This document shows, piece after piece, positions 22,631-36,089 of a DNA stretch of 64,000 nucleotides. Under the pieces are notes generated by a model, which saw nothing but the letters and a program-made list of their open reading frames with translations, had not been told where the DNA came from and made no database searches. Origin of the DNA: Pogona vitticeps (taxonomy: Eukaryota; Chordata; Lepidosauria; Squamata; Agamidae); the NCBI RefSeq assembly GCF_051106095.1, contig NC_135785.1, positions 185,115,045-185,179,044 of the forward strand. The letters are read 5' to 3'. Positions within the stretch are counted from its first letter, which is position 1. Each line of letters starts with the position of its first letter. The translations under genes were made by a program, and so were the position numbers.

Positions 22631-23049
22631 GTATGTATAACACTTCATGAGAAATTTGGTTCTGTGCCTTCTTTAAAATGGGCAGATGGCATTGGAAGAG
22701 TGTCTAGATAGATTGGAGGCAATCTTTCATATCTCATAATCCTACCGTGTAGTTGAGACAGAGGAAATACTGGTTACTAGAGAGCTCCATAAAGGGCAGT
22801 AAAATATAGCATAAACATTCCCTGATGGTTGTCAGAATAATAACAGCATTGTGGGACAAAACACTAGATTATTTTAACTAAAATTAATAATTCTGCTATA
22901 GCAAGCTATGAAAATGGAGCTGATGTAGATCATGTAAGCAGATTCTGACGTGTGATATGACGTTTAATTGCACTGTGCTGTGTATTACAAACACAGATGT
23001 TTCCCTCTCTCTCTTACATCCACGGGTGTCTTACTTACACATCATAATA

Positions 23050-23091
23050 TTTCTACACCTTAAGCTGCTGATGTAGTTTAAGGTGTAGAAA
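23050..23091. repeat. Short perfect hairpin
   Basis: Perfect 14-bp arms (TTTCTACACCTTAA at 23050-23063 and its complement at 23078-23091) around a 14-bp loop. Origin unknown; it may be the core of a decayed foldback element. Confidence 0.6.
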
Positions 23092-23344
23092 GCACTGGAA
23101 TTCAGCTGTATAATCCGTAACAAGCTTTCTGAGATTACCATTAGTACATTTATCTCTGAATGTTCCCATCCTTCTTGTGCAGTAAGAGTTAATTTGTTTT
23201 CATTTTTTATCTACTTGCTGAGGCATTTTGATGTATAGTATTTAGGTATACTAAGTCAAATGTCTGTCATTTTTGCAGTTTCAGTCCCCTTCTTTGTGTT
23301 TACATACATAGCACAATTCAGTATTTCAGAACTGTGCTCAGTTG

Positions 23345-24605
23345 TTTATTTATTTATTAAACTTGTATCCCACCCATCTAGACAGCATCTACTCTGGGTG
23401 GCTCACAACAAAATAGAATAAAAAACAATTAAAAATATCAACAACAATTTCACAGCAATAAGCATATCATTCAAGATAAGAGACAGATCAGGTGGTGCCC
23501 AGAGGGAAGGCCTGCCTAAATAGTCAGGGTTTGAGTTGGCTTTTGAAAATACCCAGCGAAGGGGCCAAGTGGATCTTGGAGGGGAGATTATTCCACAAAC
23601 GGGGGGGGGCACTGCTGAGAAGGCTTGATTTCTTGTTTTTTCTTTCCGGGCCTCCCTCGGCGTTAGGCTCCTCAACTGCCCCTCCTTGCTAAAACGAATA
23701 ATACGAGTAAGGCATTCCGCCAAGTATCGAGGTCCTAAACCATTTAGGGCTTCATAAGTCATCCTTAACACTTTGAAATCAATGCAGAAACGAACAGGCA
23801 GCCAATGCAAGACAGCCAGAGTGGGAGAAATATGCTGGTGTTTTCTCACTCCACTAAGAAGTCTGGCCACCGCATTCTGCACCATTTGAAGCTTCCGCAT
23901 CAATCTCAAAGTTAGCCCCACGTAGAGCGCATTACAGTGGTCTCAGTTCGAGATTACAAACACATGGACCAGAGTGGTGAGCGCCACAACATCAAGATAG
24001 GGACGCAGCTGGGCAATCCTCCACAGATGGAAATAGGCGGAGTGGACCACAGACGCCACCTGGATTTCCATGGTGAGCGCCGGGTCCAGGTGAATCCCCA
24101 AGTTGCGAACCTCACTCTTTGTGGTGAGAGTCACCCCCTCAAAAGAGAGGGAGTTTCCCAAACCGCCGATGATGGATCCACCACCCTCAGGACCTCTGTC
24201 TTGTCCAGGTTCAGCCTCAGCCCATTTTCCTGCATCCATTGCAGTACAGCCTCCAGACAGCGCTGAAGGGACAGAACGGCATCCACTGTGGTTGGAGAAA
24301 AGGAGATGTAGAGCTGAGTGTCATCAGCATACTGATGACATGATGCCCCACACCCCCTGATGACCCTGCCCAGTGGCCTCATATAGATATTAATAGATAT
24401 TAAACGGCATTGGGGAGATAATCGAGCCCTGTGGAACCCCACAGTTGAGACTCCACGGGGCTGAAACTCTCTCCCCAAGCTGTACTCTCTGAGGACGGTC
24501 CTCCAAGAAGGATTGGACCCAGGCAAGCGCCAGGCCACCAATTTCCAGCTTGGAGAGCCTTCTCAGGAGGATCCTGTGGTCGATGGTATCAAAGGCCATA
24601 TGTAA
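23345..24605 (-). mobile_element. L2-clade LINE, 5'-truncated, minus strand
   Basis: The minus strand shows reverse-transcriptase blocks AFDTIDHRILLRRLSKLE, CGVPQGSIISPMPFNIY and SCHQYADDTQLYISF near 24300-24600, followed toward 23500 by the C-terminal QNAVARLLSGV, VLHWLPVRFCIDFK and ALNGLGPRYL, all in the L2 pattern. The 3' end at 23345-23400 carries the reptile L2 tail in reverse (TTTATTTATT, then CATCTAGACAGC and TGGGTGGCTCACAAC). The frame is broken in several places. The CHQYADDTQLY motif distinguishes it from the BovB copies. Confidence 0.88.
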
Positions 24606-25330
24606 ATCAGCAATAGAATTATTGCCATGGATTTTTGATTTTTTTATGGCTTAGATGAATGGTAGGTTGTTGCCTTTACTTTTTTAAATGATAAGCTACC
24701 TTGGTTCACGATCTAGAAAGGTACCTCAGAAATATGGTGAAGTAGATACATGTTATATGTTTCAGATACCACTCAACATGTTAGAAATCCAAACATATTA
24801 AATTTTGAGCCAAAACGTTTTGCATAATTAAACAAAAATTAAACTATGTTTACGGAGCCTGATCAGTATGGATGTATCATGAATACTGATTAGAATACTA
24901 ATGTGTGTTCCCTCCAAACCTAGCATTTTCATCATTTCTTAACTCATTTTGAGAACAGAATTCTGGAACTACAGTGTCCTGAAGTTAGTTGTCCCCATCA
25001 CTGATGTATCACTCTGATTTGCTTCTTATTCTACCTTATTTCCTAAGAACAGGAGCACCTTTTCTTTATTCTTCTTTATAATTATTTCCCCTTTAATTGT
25101 TTTTCTAAGGAGATTTATCAGAGTTTTTCTTTCTCAATCCATATTACACTTCAATGTCTTACTCCCTCAAGAGAAGTAAGTCTTACTCCCCCAAGAAGAA
25201 AATTATACCAAAATTATTTTCTGCAGCTTAAAATTGCACTTCTACATTGACATTCCAGATTGCCTTCTTCTATTGTACAATTTCTCTGACAACACTACAT
25301 ACAAATGTGCACTCTGCTTTTATTTTCCAG

Positions 25331-25408
25331 GTTTCTCATCCTATCACAAATACTGAGCTAAATACCCAACTGAAATCAGGTTATATAGACTTCACACTTC
25401 AAGAACAG
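25331..25408 (+). CDS. REPS1: REPS1 coding exon, 26 codons, possible cassette exon
   Basis: Bounded by TATTTTCCAG and GTACAA and in phase 0 at both ends, so it can be included or skipped without changing the frame. It encodes VSHPITNTELNTQLKS and GYIDFTLQEQ. In the mammalian protein as I recall it, the sequence after PPRP-PSQ continues directly with the equivalent of the next exon, so this exon may be lineage-specific or alternatively spliced. Splice signals are good and the position between two certain exons supports it, but no homologue is recalled. Confidence 0.68.
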
Positions 25409-25591
25409 GTACAACTTTCAATTTTAGAATTGACCTGTAAATTCTTTCAGTTTTTTTGCCTCAGCTATCGATAGGCACAGAGTGTGTTTGTATGAAGCCA
25501 AAATCCTTACCTCAATGGAAGAAATAATAGCCAACATGGGAAATTTAAACAGACTAATCGGCCAGTCTTAACTACGTGCTTATTGAGAAGG

Positions 25592-25660
25592 AAATTCCAT
25601 TTATTTCAGTAAGATTTACTTCCATATGAGAGTATGCATAGGATTACAGTGCCATGTTTC
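25592..25660. repeat. Fragment of an interspersed reptile repeat
   Basis: Contains AAGATTTACTTCCATATGAG followed by ATGCATAGGATTACAGTGCC, a common short repeat of reptile genomes. A related fragment is at 30990-31055 (GGCTTACTTCTGAGTAGACT). Class uncertain. Confidence 0.4.
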
Positions 25661-26307
25661 TTAAACCACGGAGCCCAAGAGAATAATTTGAGAGATGATA
25701 TATCTGCTAGCCCACAGATTGCTTACTAACAGAAAGGTTGCTCTCCCAGACTCCTTTGCTGCCTGCCAGCCCTGTGGGCAGCCAAGAACACATGTAAGTG
25801 ATGAAAATAGGGCTGCATAAAAATAATAGCTTTGTTTTACACATCCTTCTGAATGCAGCACCTTCTCTGTTTTCATGCTCCATCAAGTGGATTCTTCAGT
25901 GATTCTATGAATTGGTGACCTCTGAAAACACCTGTCTTTAGTAAAAGGGATGCTGACAGAAAGTAAAGGAAGGCTCTTTGATGAGCTAGATTCCTGAAGA
26001 GCATCAAAGTGGAGCAAAATGTCTGGAGCTGTGAATCATTTCAAATATTCTTGTCTAAGCAGGACACTATGGACAAGACACCATGTATTGGGAGATGCAT
26101 GGTCAGGGGTAGAGAACCATCTCCATTGGGTTTTGTAAAAGAGGACAGTAGGGTCTGAGTCATGGTAGGGGTGCCATCCCACAAAGAGGGTTTACAGTAT
26201 AACACTCCAAACATTGCTGACTATCCAGCGTAAGGATAAAGGAAAAAAGGAAACTACAGCCTTTAATTTGCAAGACCTGGACAGGGGTGTTACAGAGTTT
26301 ATAGAGA

Positions 26308-26355
26308 GTCTCCATTAAGTCAGTAGTGACTTGATGGCACATAAAAAGACAGAAA
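26308..26355 (+). repeat. BovB-like SINE tail fragment
   Basis: Only the tail remains: TCCATTAAGTCAGTAGTGAC followed by TTGATGGCACATAA, the same ending as in the Sauria-type SINEs. Confidence 0.6.
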
Positions 26356-27193
26356 GTGTTGCATTCCAAAGGAAGTGCAAGACAACATTTTCATGTAGCT
26401 TAATTTTTTAATTTTAAATTTAAATCCTGCCTTTCTGCCAAAACAGAGCCACTTAAGATAGTTAACAGTAATGAAATTCAGCTATATACAATGAAAACAG
26501 AGAAGCAGATTAAATGCAAACAACAACAACAACAACCCCATAAATAACATCACCCTGCAAGCCTGTGCACATTCTGTGCCATCATTTTATGGGATTATGT
26601 CTAGTGTGATATAAGCAATCTTTCATTTCTGGAACAGAACGTGCTGTTCCTCTCTTCCAGTCACCTAGTACATCCTTCATGTTTGCCTCAGAGAGCCACA
26701 CCACCCTCCCAAGAGGCTGCAGGGATTTGGGGTGGACACAGGTGAGTTCAGCCCTTTGAACATAAGCTAGAAGAAACATCCCTTGCTCCCTAAAACACAC
26801 ACATATAACAGTAGTTCTCATCCAGTGGTACATATGAATGGAATACAAAGGCAACCTAGGTGGTTCACAAGTTTTCATAAGAATTGCTAAGAATCCACTC
26901 CCTCACAATCCTCATGCTCTCCTGCAAGTGTGGTATGCTACCTCTAGCTGATTCAACATGCCATAAGTTATACATCAGACCTTCTGGCATAGTAGTTACT
27001 GTCCCCCATTCCCTAGGTCCTCCTGTGCACTAACTTATCATAACTAACAAATTTAGTACCAGAATGCCTGAAACCCTATAAATGGACTTCTTGGGGAAAA
27101 ATAGGGTTTTATTTTTATCATTTTAGAATTCAGTCTCTTTAAAAGTAGGGTGTGATATATAAATGTTGAAAATCATCATGTAATGATCTAATG

Positions 27194-27330
27194 CCATGGT
27201 TCCCAAACTTGAGTCTCCAGATGATCTTGGATGAAAACTCCCAGAAGCCTTTACTACTAGTTGTGCTGGCCAGGATTTTTGGGAATTGTAGTCCAAAAAT
27301 ATATAGGGACCCAAGATTGGGAACTACTGA
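27194..27330. mobile_element. hAT-type palindromic MITE, diverged
   Basis: Left arm CATGGTTCCCAAACTTGAGT and right arm ACCCAAGATTGGGAACTACT form a foldback about 137 bp long, with internal arms CTCCCAGAAGCC and GGGAATTGTAGTCC. Same family as 31804, 55710 and 56467, here with more mismatches. Confidence 0.75.
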
Positions 27331-27473
27331 TATAAAGGGACCAGGTAAGAGGGAGGTGACTGGTCTGAAGACAGTTTTCTAATGCTTGTCACAATGAGTC
27401 GGGTAAACATTTGGTTTGGTATCTGGTTGGTTTATATATTTTGGTCATAAGACTGTGTGCTGCATACTACCAA

Positions 27474-27474
<1 letters not shown>

Positions 27475-27517
<43 letters not shown>
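27475..27517. repeat. (TG)n microsatellite
   Basis: Uninterrupted GT dinucleotide repeats for about 43 bp. Confidence 0.97.
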
Positions 27518-27521
<4 letters not shown>

Positions 27522-30500
27522 TGCTCTTTAAAAGAAAAGTTTTCCCTCTGCACCTGCCATTGTGCACAATAATACTGTGTCAAACTATTCATCCTTTGTG
27601 TAAGCGCCTGAGAACTCTAATTATTCATCCTTTCTTTGATTATTTAAAGAACTGTATAGAGTCTCGGGATTTGGACTGTCAGAGAATAACATTCCATTCT
27701 CTTATTTTGCACTTTTAATCATAAAAATCTGCTTTAGAGTGGTCAAAATACTATAGAAATGAACAGGAACTTGCAATTTGTTTTTTTTTCTGTTGCTCAA
27801 GTAGGACAACTGAAGCTTTTATAAGCATATGGATTGCATTATCTAAGGGATTACTTTGCCAAGAAAAGTGCAGATAAATACAGGTAACAGAGAATAAAGG
27901 AGTGATGGAAATTATACAAAGAGAAGTAAAATCCTGGCACACACTATATCTGTTGGGTGTTTTTTCAGCTGTTACTGGTTTTCTAAGATACATGCAGAGG
28001 AGATTCTTTGTCATTGTTTGTGGTAACACAGAATTACCACACTAGATTTATATGCAAGAAGCCTCTGAACAGCACTGTCATGCTGATGGTCTTTGTGTGA
28101 TAGGGAGGTATTGGGATGCAGTTCTGTATACTGTACCATGTAATCTTGCCTGATCCCCAAAGCAACTGTTGCAGAAATTCTTTTTGGTCAAAGGACTGTG
28201 TGCTACATACTACCAATTGTTTCCCATTTATGATGACTCTGTGCAGTATCAAATAAAAACATCTTCTCTCTTGTTAGATTTTCATGCCCAGTGTCATTTT
28301 GCTTATAGCTTCTCAATATGAAGTCACTACTTCTCAGCCCCAGTAGGCTATTTTAACAGGCATAAGAACCCTTTCAGTCCTGTTGTTGATTCTGTCTCCA
28401 CATTTTCTTGGGCAAAACTCTTATGGGGCCTGAAAAATGCCAGCCATATGTGAAAATAAGCCCTCATTCACTTGGATAATCTACTCAACCGAGAGTACTG
28501 TTCTGTTACTTTACCCATATGAATAATGCTTGAAGTTGGCAAAGTAGATTTTATTGCACATGTGATACTGTGCAACTTAAGGTTTTCATAAAATAAGACA
28601 AAGGATGCAACTAGATGGCCAAACTGGAGTGGGCTGGATTAGGCTAAACAAGGTCACTTAAGGTCACATGGTGGTACATTATGCTATCTTGTGCAATCCT
28701 TGCATCTACTGTATATGCAAAGATCAGGTAGTTTCAGGTCAGGAAACATTGCACATGAAGCAACTCTATTTGGCTTTCCTCCCTTTAAAGGGAAGGGAGG
28801 GGGAGAGAGAAATAAGAAGTAACAAGGAAAAAAAGATCCCCCTCCTTGTCTCTTCTTGGGAGGAACCTTTCAATTAAAAAAATCTACAATGTATAGTGCA
28901 TCAGTGCTGCCCTACATGGCTATAAAAAAACACCCAACTTTATTTTCTGTTTTTCCCCTTCCATAGAGGAAGCTTTCAATTTCCTAATATTGTTAAGTGA
29001 TGTAAGCAGACAGCTTAAGCCATCTATTTTTGGTTCGATCCCAGCGATTACACATGCTTGAACCAAACCAGAAAGAAACAGTGCTAACCCCCCCCCCCGA
29101 TCCCCCACAAAAAAGTAGCTCCTGATAGGAAGCCAAAAAGGTGCAGGTAGGCATGCATCAGGGACAAGCTGTTCTATAATGGCATGTATGTTGTATGGTT
29201 GCTGGGAAAAGGAACACAGCAGCCCATCTCCAGAGCAGACCAAACATGGTAAAAATCTGCTAATCACACCCAAAGTCAACACAGAAAGCCAAGAAGTTGT
29301 GGGTTATCCACCACATAATTCCCCACCTCCTCAGTTTGCTTTGGAAATCTCCAATAGTAATGCAAAGCTGCAAATGGCTACATATTGATAATTATGTATT
29401 GACTAATTATAAACAAATATTGTTTGTTTCTTTTTTAAATGTTGCCTTTCTCCCCACAGAGGACTCGAGGTGACTCACAATCAGTTTAAAATGAATGATG
29501 AATATCATACGATAAAAATAATGCCTAAAAAGTGAAAATATAGCCATATTAAATACATTTTTAAAACATTTTTAAAACTCTAAATTTGGTGAATACAGTA
29601 TTTTTTTTTAAAAAAAACCACTTATTTCATAAAAGCCTGCCTGAAAAGGAAAGTCTTTGCCTGGCAACTACATAATTGTTATGCATGTAATTTTCCATTA
29701 CTGGAGCGCAGTTCAGGTGGACAGTTACGCTAGAATTCTATTTGTTCTATTAAAAAAAGACACAGTAGCATACCAAAAATAGACTCAAACCAGCAGCGTC
29801 CATCTGCTTTACTGCTAAACTTTCACCAGAAATTATGGAAAAATATTTTAGTTGGGCGATGTAATACTTTAAAAAATGTTAATATAGGCATAGAAGAGTA
29901 CACATAAGACACTGCATCTTACTTTAATCTAGTTTTGTGAGTAAGCACTCTTGCTGCTTATATATGTTCCTGCTTTTTCTCTCTAAGCCTTATCATTCAC
30001 TCTCAGGCAGCTATTTAAAAAAATTAAAAAGCTTATCAACATTTGAAGATTGCAGAATGCTGCAAAAGCAATCAGCACAGCAAGATCTTGGCAGCTTGTT
30101 GTGTTTCCTTCCCTATAGATTTTCTTGCTCTGCTCTCACCTTCAGCTTCTATTGCAAGCTGTAAGAAGAAGTGGATACTAGGCCAACAAGCTGAGCACAA
30201 AAGGTTTAGCATCTTCACAAGTCGAAGCATCAAAATTAAGAAAATTTTAAAGGAAAAAGAAATCCTTCTGAATTTAGTGGGTGATTTAAAACCCAATTAC
30301 CGTAAATGCCTTTAATGATTTTGTTTTCCACTTCTTTAACCCACCTCTGGCTAGCTGCTTCTTTACTGAAAAAGAATTATCTGAATTTAGTAGAAGTCTC
30401 CTCTTATTGGTCTGTTTGTTAATATAGCAAAATAAAAATCCTACACTATGCATTATGGTACTTGTGATATTGAGGATGTTCCTTGCATGTGTGTATTTGT

Positions 30501-31800
30501 CACACGTGTGGCTAGTTTGAGAAAGGATGTTCATAGAAAGAAAGCACGTAAAAGTCAAGAGAATAGATATGCGTGTTTGTTATTTGTATGCTGCCTTTCT
30601 TCCCAGAGGGGACCCACAGTGGTTCACAACTATTAGGACTACACAATAATCATAGATTTAAAAGTGTTGTAAAAAAAGCTTTAAAATAAAAAAAAATGAA
30701 CATCTATCATTATTAAAACCACAATTCAAAACAATTCAAAAACATTTTGTTGTTGTTGGCAGGTTGTCTGAAGTGATCTTTAGAGTTGTACAAAATGAAA
30801 CACCTTCCTAGTCAGAGTTCATTTTTGTTCCCTTGCAGTTTTATAGTGTGTGTTCATACAGTAATTTATGCTGTGTGCAAATTTATGCAGCCTATACACT
30901 GGGATGCCTGAAACTTCCATAGTAAATAGACTACATATATGGATTTGCTTAATGTATGAAGTAACCCCTAATGCCAGTGAAATAATTTAAGCATGCAAAC
31001 CTGTACCCAAGCCCTATTGAACTCAGTGGCTTACTTCTGAGTAGACTTCTTCAGAAATACTGTCAGAAACTTTTTAAGCTGCAGTTCCCCTTTATGTGAA
31101 CACAATCTGTTTTTCTATTATCTTAGTTGTTTCTTTAACCCAACTCAAATATATTACCACTTGTTTTACTTTCATGTATCAACTGATGGTAGATGCAGAA
31201 TTTGTGTTATATGAAGTCTCAGGGTAACTATAACACATTCAGGTGAGCTCATTCTGACACATAATGCTAACGTCATGCATGTCTTAATACATTTGGAACT
31301 GCCTTCAGAACACACTTCCATGCATGTGTGTTTATTACTAATTAGAAATGTGACAGTTTCCACTAGGTGGCAGTTTAAGGATATGTCAACTAATAAGACT
31401 GTGCTCCTTATGTATATTTCTGACCTCTTTTCTTATTTAAAATAATATTTACAATCTGAGCTTGCATAAGCATCAATTGCACAACTGAGATCCACATAGG
31501 TTTCGAGTGGAATATTCAACAATGAAGAACATTCTTCAGTGCCGGAAGGTAGAACAGTCACAATCTGACCAGTGCTCTTGTCTAATTCCAAAGAATTGGT
31601 TGATTTTAATAGGCTGCTACTTCAGATTAAGTGAGCATCTCTGGAAAACGTGATCAGTATTAGGAAAATAAATCTGTAAGAGTTTAAACAGGTATGTACA
31701 TTCAGTGTAGATATAGTTTTAATGCAGGCACAAGCTTGCCTTCAAGTTCACCATCAGCCTAGTTCTAAATTCAATCCAGATAATACAGCTAGCAGTCACC
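27518..31800. other. Intronic DNA with small LINE-tail remnants
   Basis: REPS1 intron sequence. Around 29432-29480 (TTTAAATGTTGCCTTTCTCC) and 30575-30630 (TTTGTATGCTGCCTTTCTTC, then ACAGTGGTTCACAAC) it carries short CR1/L2-like 3' tails. I see no exon or RNA gene. Confidence 0.4.
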
Positions 31801-31803
31801 AGA

Positions 31804-31937
31804 CAGTGATTCCCAGTCTCAGGTCCTCAGATGTTCTTGGACTGAAACACCTGAAGTCTTCACCACTAGCTCTGCTGATCAGTCTTTCTGTGACTTGTAA
31901 TCAAAAATATCTGGAAAACCAAGATTGGGAACCCCTG
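31804..31937. mobile_element. hAT-type palindromic MITE, diverged
   Basis: Left arm CAGTGATTCCCAGTCTCAGG and right arm ACCAAGATTGGGAACCCCTG, with the family signature CAGATGTTCTTGGACT near the left. About 134 bp. Confidence 0.7.
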
Positions 31938-31939
31938 CA

Positions 31940-34560
31940 CTAGAAATTAGAAGAACTCCCTTAAGGGTCAAATTATGTCTGTTTATTCTTGCACAACTTT
32001 ATCTAACTCCACACATTGCAGGTTAGCTTGTTTATGTTTCGCGATTGTCATTAGAATGTAAACATACGCTTCACAGGCAAGTCTCATTGCTTAAATATAG
32101 TCTTAATTCACGATTCTGATTCTTCAAGCACAGGAGAGTTGAAAGAATTGTGTGTCTGGAGAGAAAATACTGTGGATGGAAGTATGCATTTCCTAGTGTG
32201 ATTTGACTGTGAGACCCTTTCTGACTTAGAATTCTGTCTTGCCTCCAGGACAGCAAAGGGATGAGGCAAAAATAAGAAATACTGCCTCATCAATTATTTT
32301 TATCTGGTAAAAAGGCTGAAAGGAGTCCAGAAATGCTATCTTTTAACATTGGCATCTGCGCCTAATTATTACCAGCAAAATAGTAACTCTCTCCTTCCTA
32401 GCTATACTTTCTGCTAGGGTTCATATCAATTTTTTAAAATTATTATTATGAACTACAACTTCCATAACAAAGGTGTAGTCTGACTTATCTGGAGAGTTTT
32501 GGCTTCAGAAAGTCTGTTTTGTACACAGTTAGCCATGCCAGCCACAATTAAAGCTACTGATAAATATGTATTTAAATCTCATAATAGGCTCCCATTCAGA
32601 ATTTGAAACTAAAGGAGAGAAATATTAGAATGTTTATAAAGATCTGAAATGAAAGTATTTAATTGGCAGAGACCAGGAAATGAGATAGAAAACTGTCCTC
32701 TTGTCTTTCGTAAGTAGAAAATCTTTCTAGAATACTTGATGTTCATTTTGTATAACCACAACCAGAATGCTTGACAGTTGAGCAATCAGCATTCAGATAA
32801 ATTTTAACCTAAAAGAAACTTGTAATCCTTCATTCAGCATATTATAGAAGTTTCTGTAAGGTGTGTGTGATGATACATTCAAATATCCTCTTAAAAGTTA
32901 CATGTCACACATAGTTGCTGCCAGGAAGCTGCATTACGTAAGTGCTGAGAACTTTATAGAGATCCCACTGAGGTGAAGAACTAGCTGAGAGCAAACAAGA
33001 TGGACAGATGAAAAGGGGAGGGGGAGGAGTGCAAGATGTGCAGCTGCAATGTGTTAGCTTATTAAACAGGGCCAAAATCTGAGGGCAGATACAAATGCAA
33101 CTCTGGGAAATCTCACTGTTTTAGAATTATTTATTCAGTTTCCCTCACTGTGATCCCTATCCCCTCTTTTTCAACCTTCTTTCGAAGCCAAATAATATAC
33201 CTCCACAAGGCAGACTGGGACCATCGTCAGTGAGTCTCCATTAATCAGTCAAACTCAACATTGTCTTGTTGAAGAAACTTCTCAGATTTAATGTACAGCT
33301 CAGTATAAACATCAAAACCTATGTCTGCACTACTACATATCTGCAAGGCGCAAGCTTTACATGATGGGCCAAATCTTATTACTTGGAAGTTGTGCATCCA
33401 GTAGTTGTGCTATGGCCAAGCCAGAAGTACTATCCTCAAAGTACTTCTGCTGGCATATTGTGAAGTTGGTCATGCTGACTGATTGCACAGTTCGATAGTG
33501 TAATTCCTTGTGTAACTTTACATTGCACTAGAACAAATAGACAGTGGCCAGTACTTAACAGTAAATGTACAATTGGTACATATTTTTTCTAGAGTCTAAA
33601 AGAAGACAGCCATTGCCTTGTGGTATATTGGATGCAGGGTTAATACATGCCAGTTTTCTTATCACGGGAGACACATCAGCATAGGGCTTTGTACTCATAG
33701 TCCACATGGACCAGTATTTACACATTCAGTAGTGTTTTGGCATTTACACACACACATTGCAAAACGCATCGCTGGTTTCCTGAACTTGCTGTTGAAATGT
33801 CCCAGGGAAAGGTAAATTTTACTTGTTTGGCAGATGATTCATTTCTGGAAGCACAGAAAGCTCACAGCAGTAGCTGTGTATGTGTAGACTCAGCCAACAA
33901 CAAAAAGTAGAGTTTGTCATTATATACTTCCTGGCCCACCTCCCCCTTTCAGTATTCTGATTTTTTTTTTTTTTTACAGTATCAAGTGCCAGATTTGTAT
34001 TATATTTCAGGATTGTCATCATCATCCATGGAAGAATTGCCCCCTTCTCCAACTTCCTTTTACTGCAGAACAATCAGTATTTGTCTGTCAACAACCTTTT
34101 CCCAATGGCTGCAATTACCTCTGATCATTTATAGTGAGATATATAATGTATGTCACCTGGTTTATGTGACTAGGACGTATTACGATAAAAATACTGTAGC
34201 GCTTGTAAAATAAGTAATGTAACTGCAGGTTACATAAGCATTTGCTGTCAGGACTCATAAGCTATCTGCCAATATTATTGTTTATACTTACACTAAATTT
34301 CTGCGTAAGTGGAAGCTTCATCCAAATTTGCTAGTTCTTTGTATTTTAATGTTGTTGTTTTTTCCTTAATGTTTATATTCATCTGCAACTGCCTTTTCAT
34401 ATGATGAATGTATGAGGGTGGGATCTTAGGAGCTAGTTACTTGTTTTAATAGAAATAAACATGCACTGCCATTTCTTCATTAGAATGCCTCTCCCTTAAT
34501 TGAAATTATTGAGTTGGAACTAAACACAAAGGTCATCTAGTCCAGCTTGTTGTTGATGCA
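31940..34560. other. Intronic DNA, no gene seen
   Basis: No exon, RNA gene or intact element that I can support. A 16-bp T run lies near 33961. Confidence 0.4.
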
Positions 34561-34579
34561 AGAAATTTGATTTTTCTGA

Positions 34580-35800
34580 TTAATGCAATTTTTGGTTATT
34601 GTGGGTTTTTCGGGCTTCTTGGCCGTGTTCTGAAGGTGGTTCTTCCTAACGTTTTGCCAGTCTCTGTGGCCGGCATCTTCAGAGGACAGCAAACTGTGCT
34701 CTGGGTAAGGCTTGAGAGTGGAGTATTTATGGCTGTGAGAAGGCTTGTTTGTGAGAAGGCTATTGTCCTATCAGGAGATGGTTAATTAGTATGTTTTGTT
34801 GTGGCTGTATTGTTTTGATAAGGAGGGGAGATTATCTGTCCCTGTGGTTGATGGGTGTCATTAGCTGGTCTTTTGTGTGTAGTAATCCCCTGACCTTGTG
34901 GCTGGGTGGAGTTCATTGACCTTTTGCACTCTGTGTTTTTGAGAGCTGGGAGCCAGGTTTTGTTGAGTTTCAGACTTTCCTCCTTCCGGTTGAAGTTTTG
35001 TTGATGCTTGTGGATTTCAATGGCTTCCCTGTGCAGTCTGACGTAATGATTGCTGGTGTTGTCCAGTCTTTCAGTATTCTGAAATAGAATTTCATGTCCA
35101 GTTTGTTCTAGGGCATGTTCAGCTACTGCTGATTTTCCCGGTTGTTTTAGTCTGCAGTGTCTCTCATGTTCTTTGATTCTGGTGTGGATGCTGCATTTTG
35201 TGGTTCCAATATATACCTGGCCACAACTGCTAGGTTTCCAGTATACTCCTGCAGTGGTGAGGGGGTCCCTTCTATCCTTTGCTGACTGTAACATTTGTTG
35301 TATTTTTGTGGTGGGCTTGAATACTGTTTGTAAGTTGTGTTTTTCCAGAAGTTTCCCCATGCGGTCTGTGACCCCTTTGATGTATGGCAGAAATACTTTG
35401 TTTGTGGGTGGCTGTTTTTGTTCTTCAGTTCGGTGTTGTTTTCTTGGTTTGATGACTCTTGTGATTTCATTTTTGGAGTAGCCATTTGCCTGTAGGGCCC
35501 AATTCAGGTGGTCGAGTTCAGTGTTGAGAAACTGAGGTTCACAGTTCCGATTTGCACGGTCTACCAGTGTTTTGATTATGCCTCTTTTTTACCGTGGGTG
35601 GTGGTTGGAGTTTTTGTGTAGGTACCTGTCTGTGTGGGTGGGTTTTCTGTAGACCTTGTGTCCCAGTCGGAGGTCAGTTTTGCGTAGGACCATGACATCT
35701 AGGAACGGGAGCTGGCCCTCTGTTTCTTTTTCCATGGTGAATTGTATATTTGGGTGGATGCTGTTGAGATGGTTTCCAATTGCAATTTTTGCCACACATA
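34580..35800 (-). mobile_element. Penelope-like element fragment with GIY-YIG endonuclease
   Basis: The minus strand shows the C-terminal part of a Penelope-type reverse transcriptase ([44 protein letters not shown] near 35600-35790). Further 3' follows a GIY-YIG endonuclease-like region near 35100-35270 (GVYWKPSSCGQVYIGTT, then TRIKEHERHC). The left end carries the family's terminal sequence in reverse (TTTTTCGGGCTTCTTGGCCG, CCGGCATCTTCAGAGGAC). It is broken and 5'-truncated. Boundaries are approximate, especially at 35800. Confidence 0.85.
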
Positions 35801-36089
35801 AGTGTTGCAATCCTAAAACATCATTAGAATTGGAAGCCTCATAATTCATTTCAGTTGAAGTGCCTTCCATGTAGCCAGTGCCAACCATATGACAGAAATT
35901 AAACTGTTCCTGGAAGTAAGAAATGTTTTTCTTTAATTAAAACTGGGGCTGCGGGACAGATGTGATCTTTTATAATACTACATATTTAAAATAGCTGTAG
36001 TAACTTCCAACAGAGTACTTGTTTTAACAAAACACTGTTGCACAATTCCTGTTGTCTGTGTAAGCTTGTACTCAGTAGAGTTTATTACA

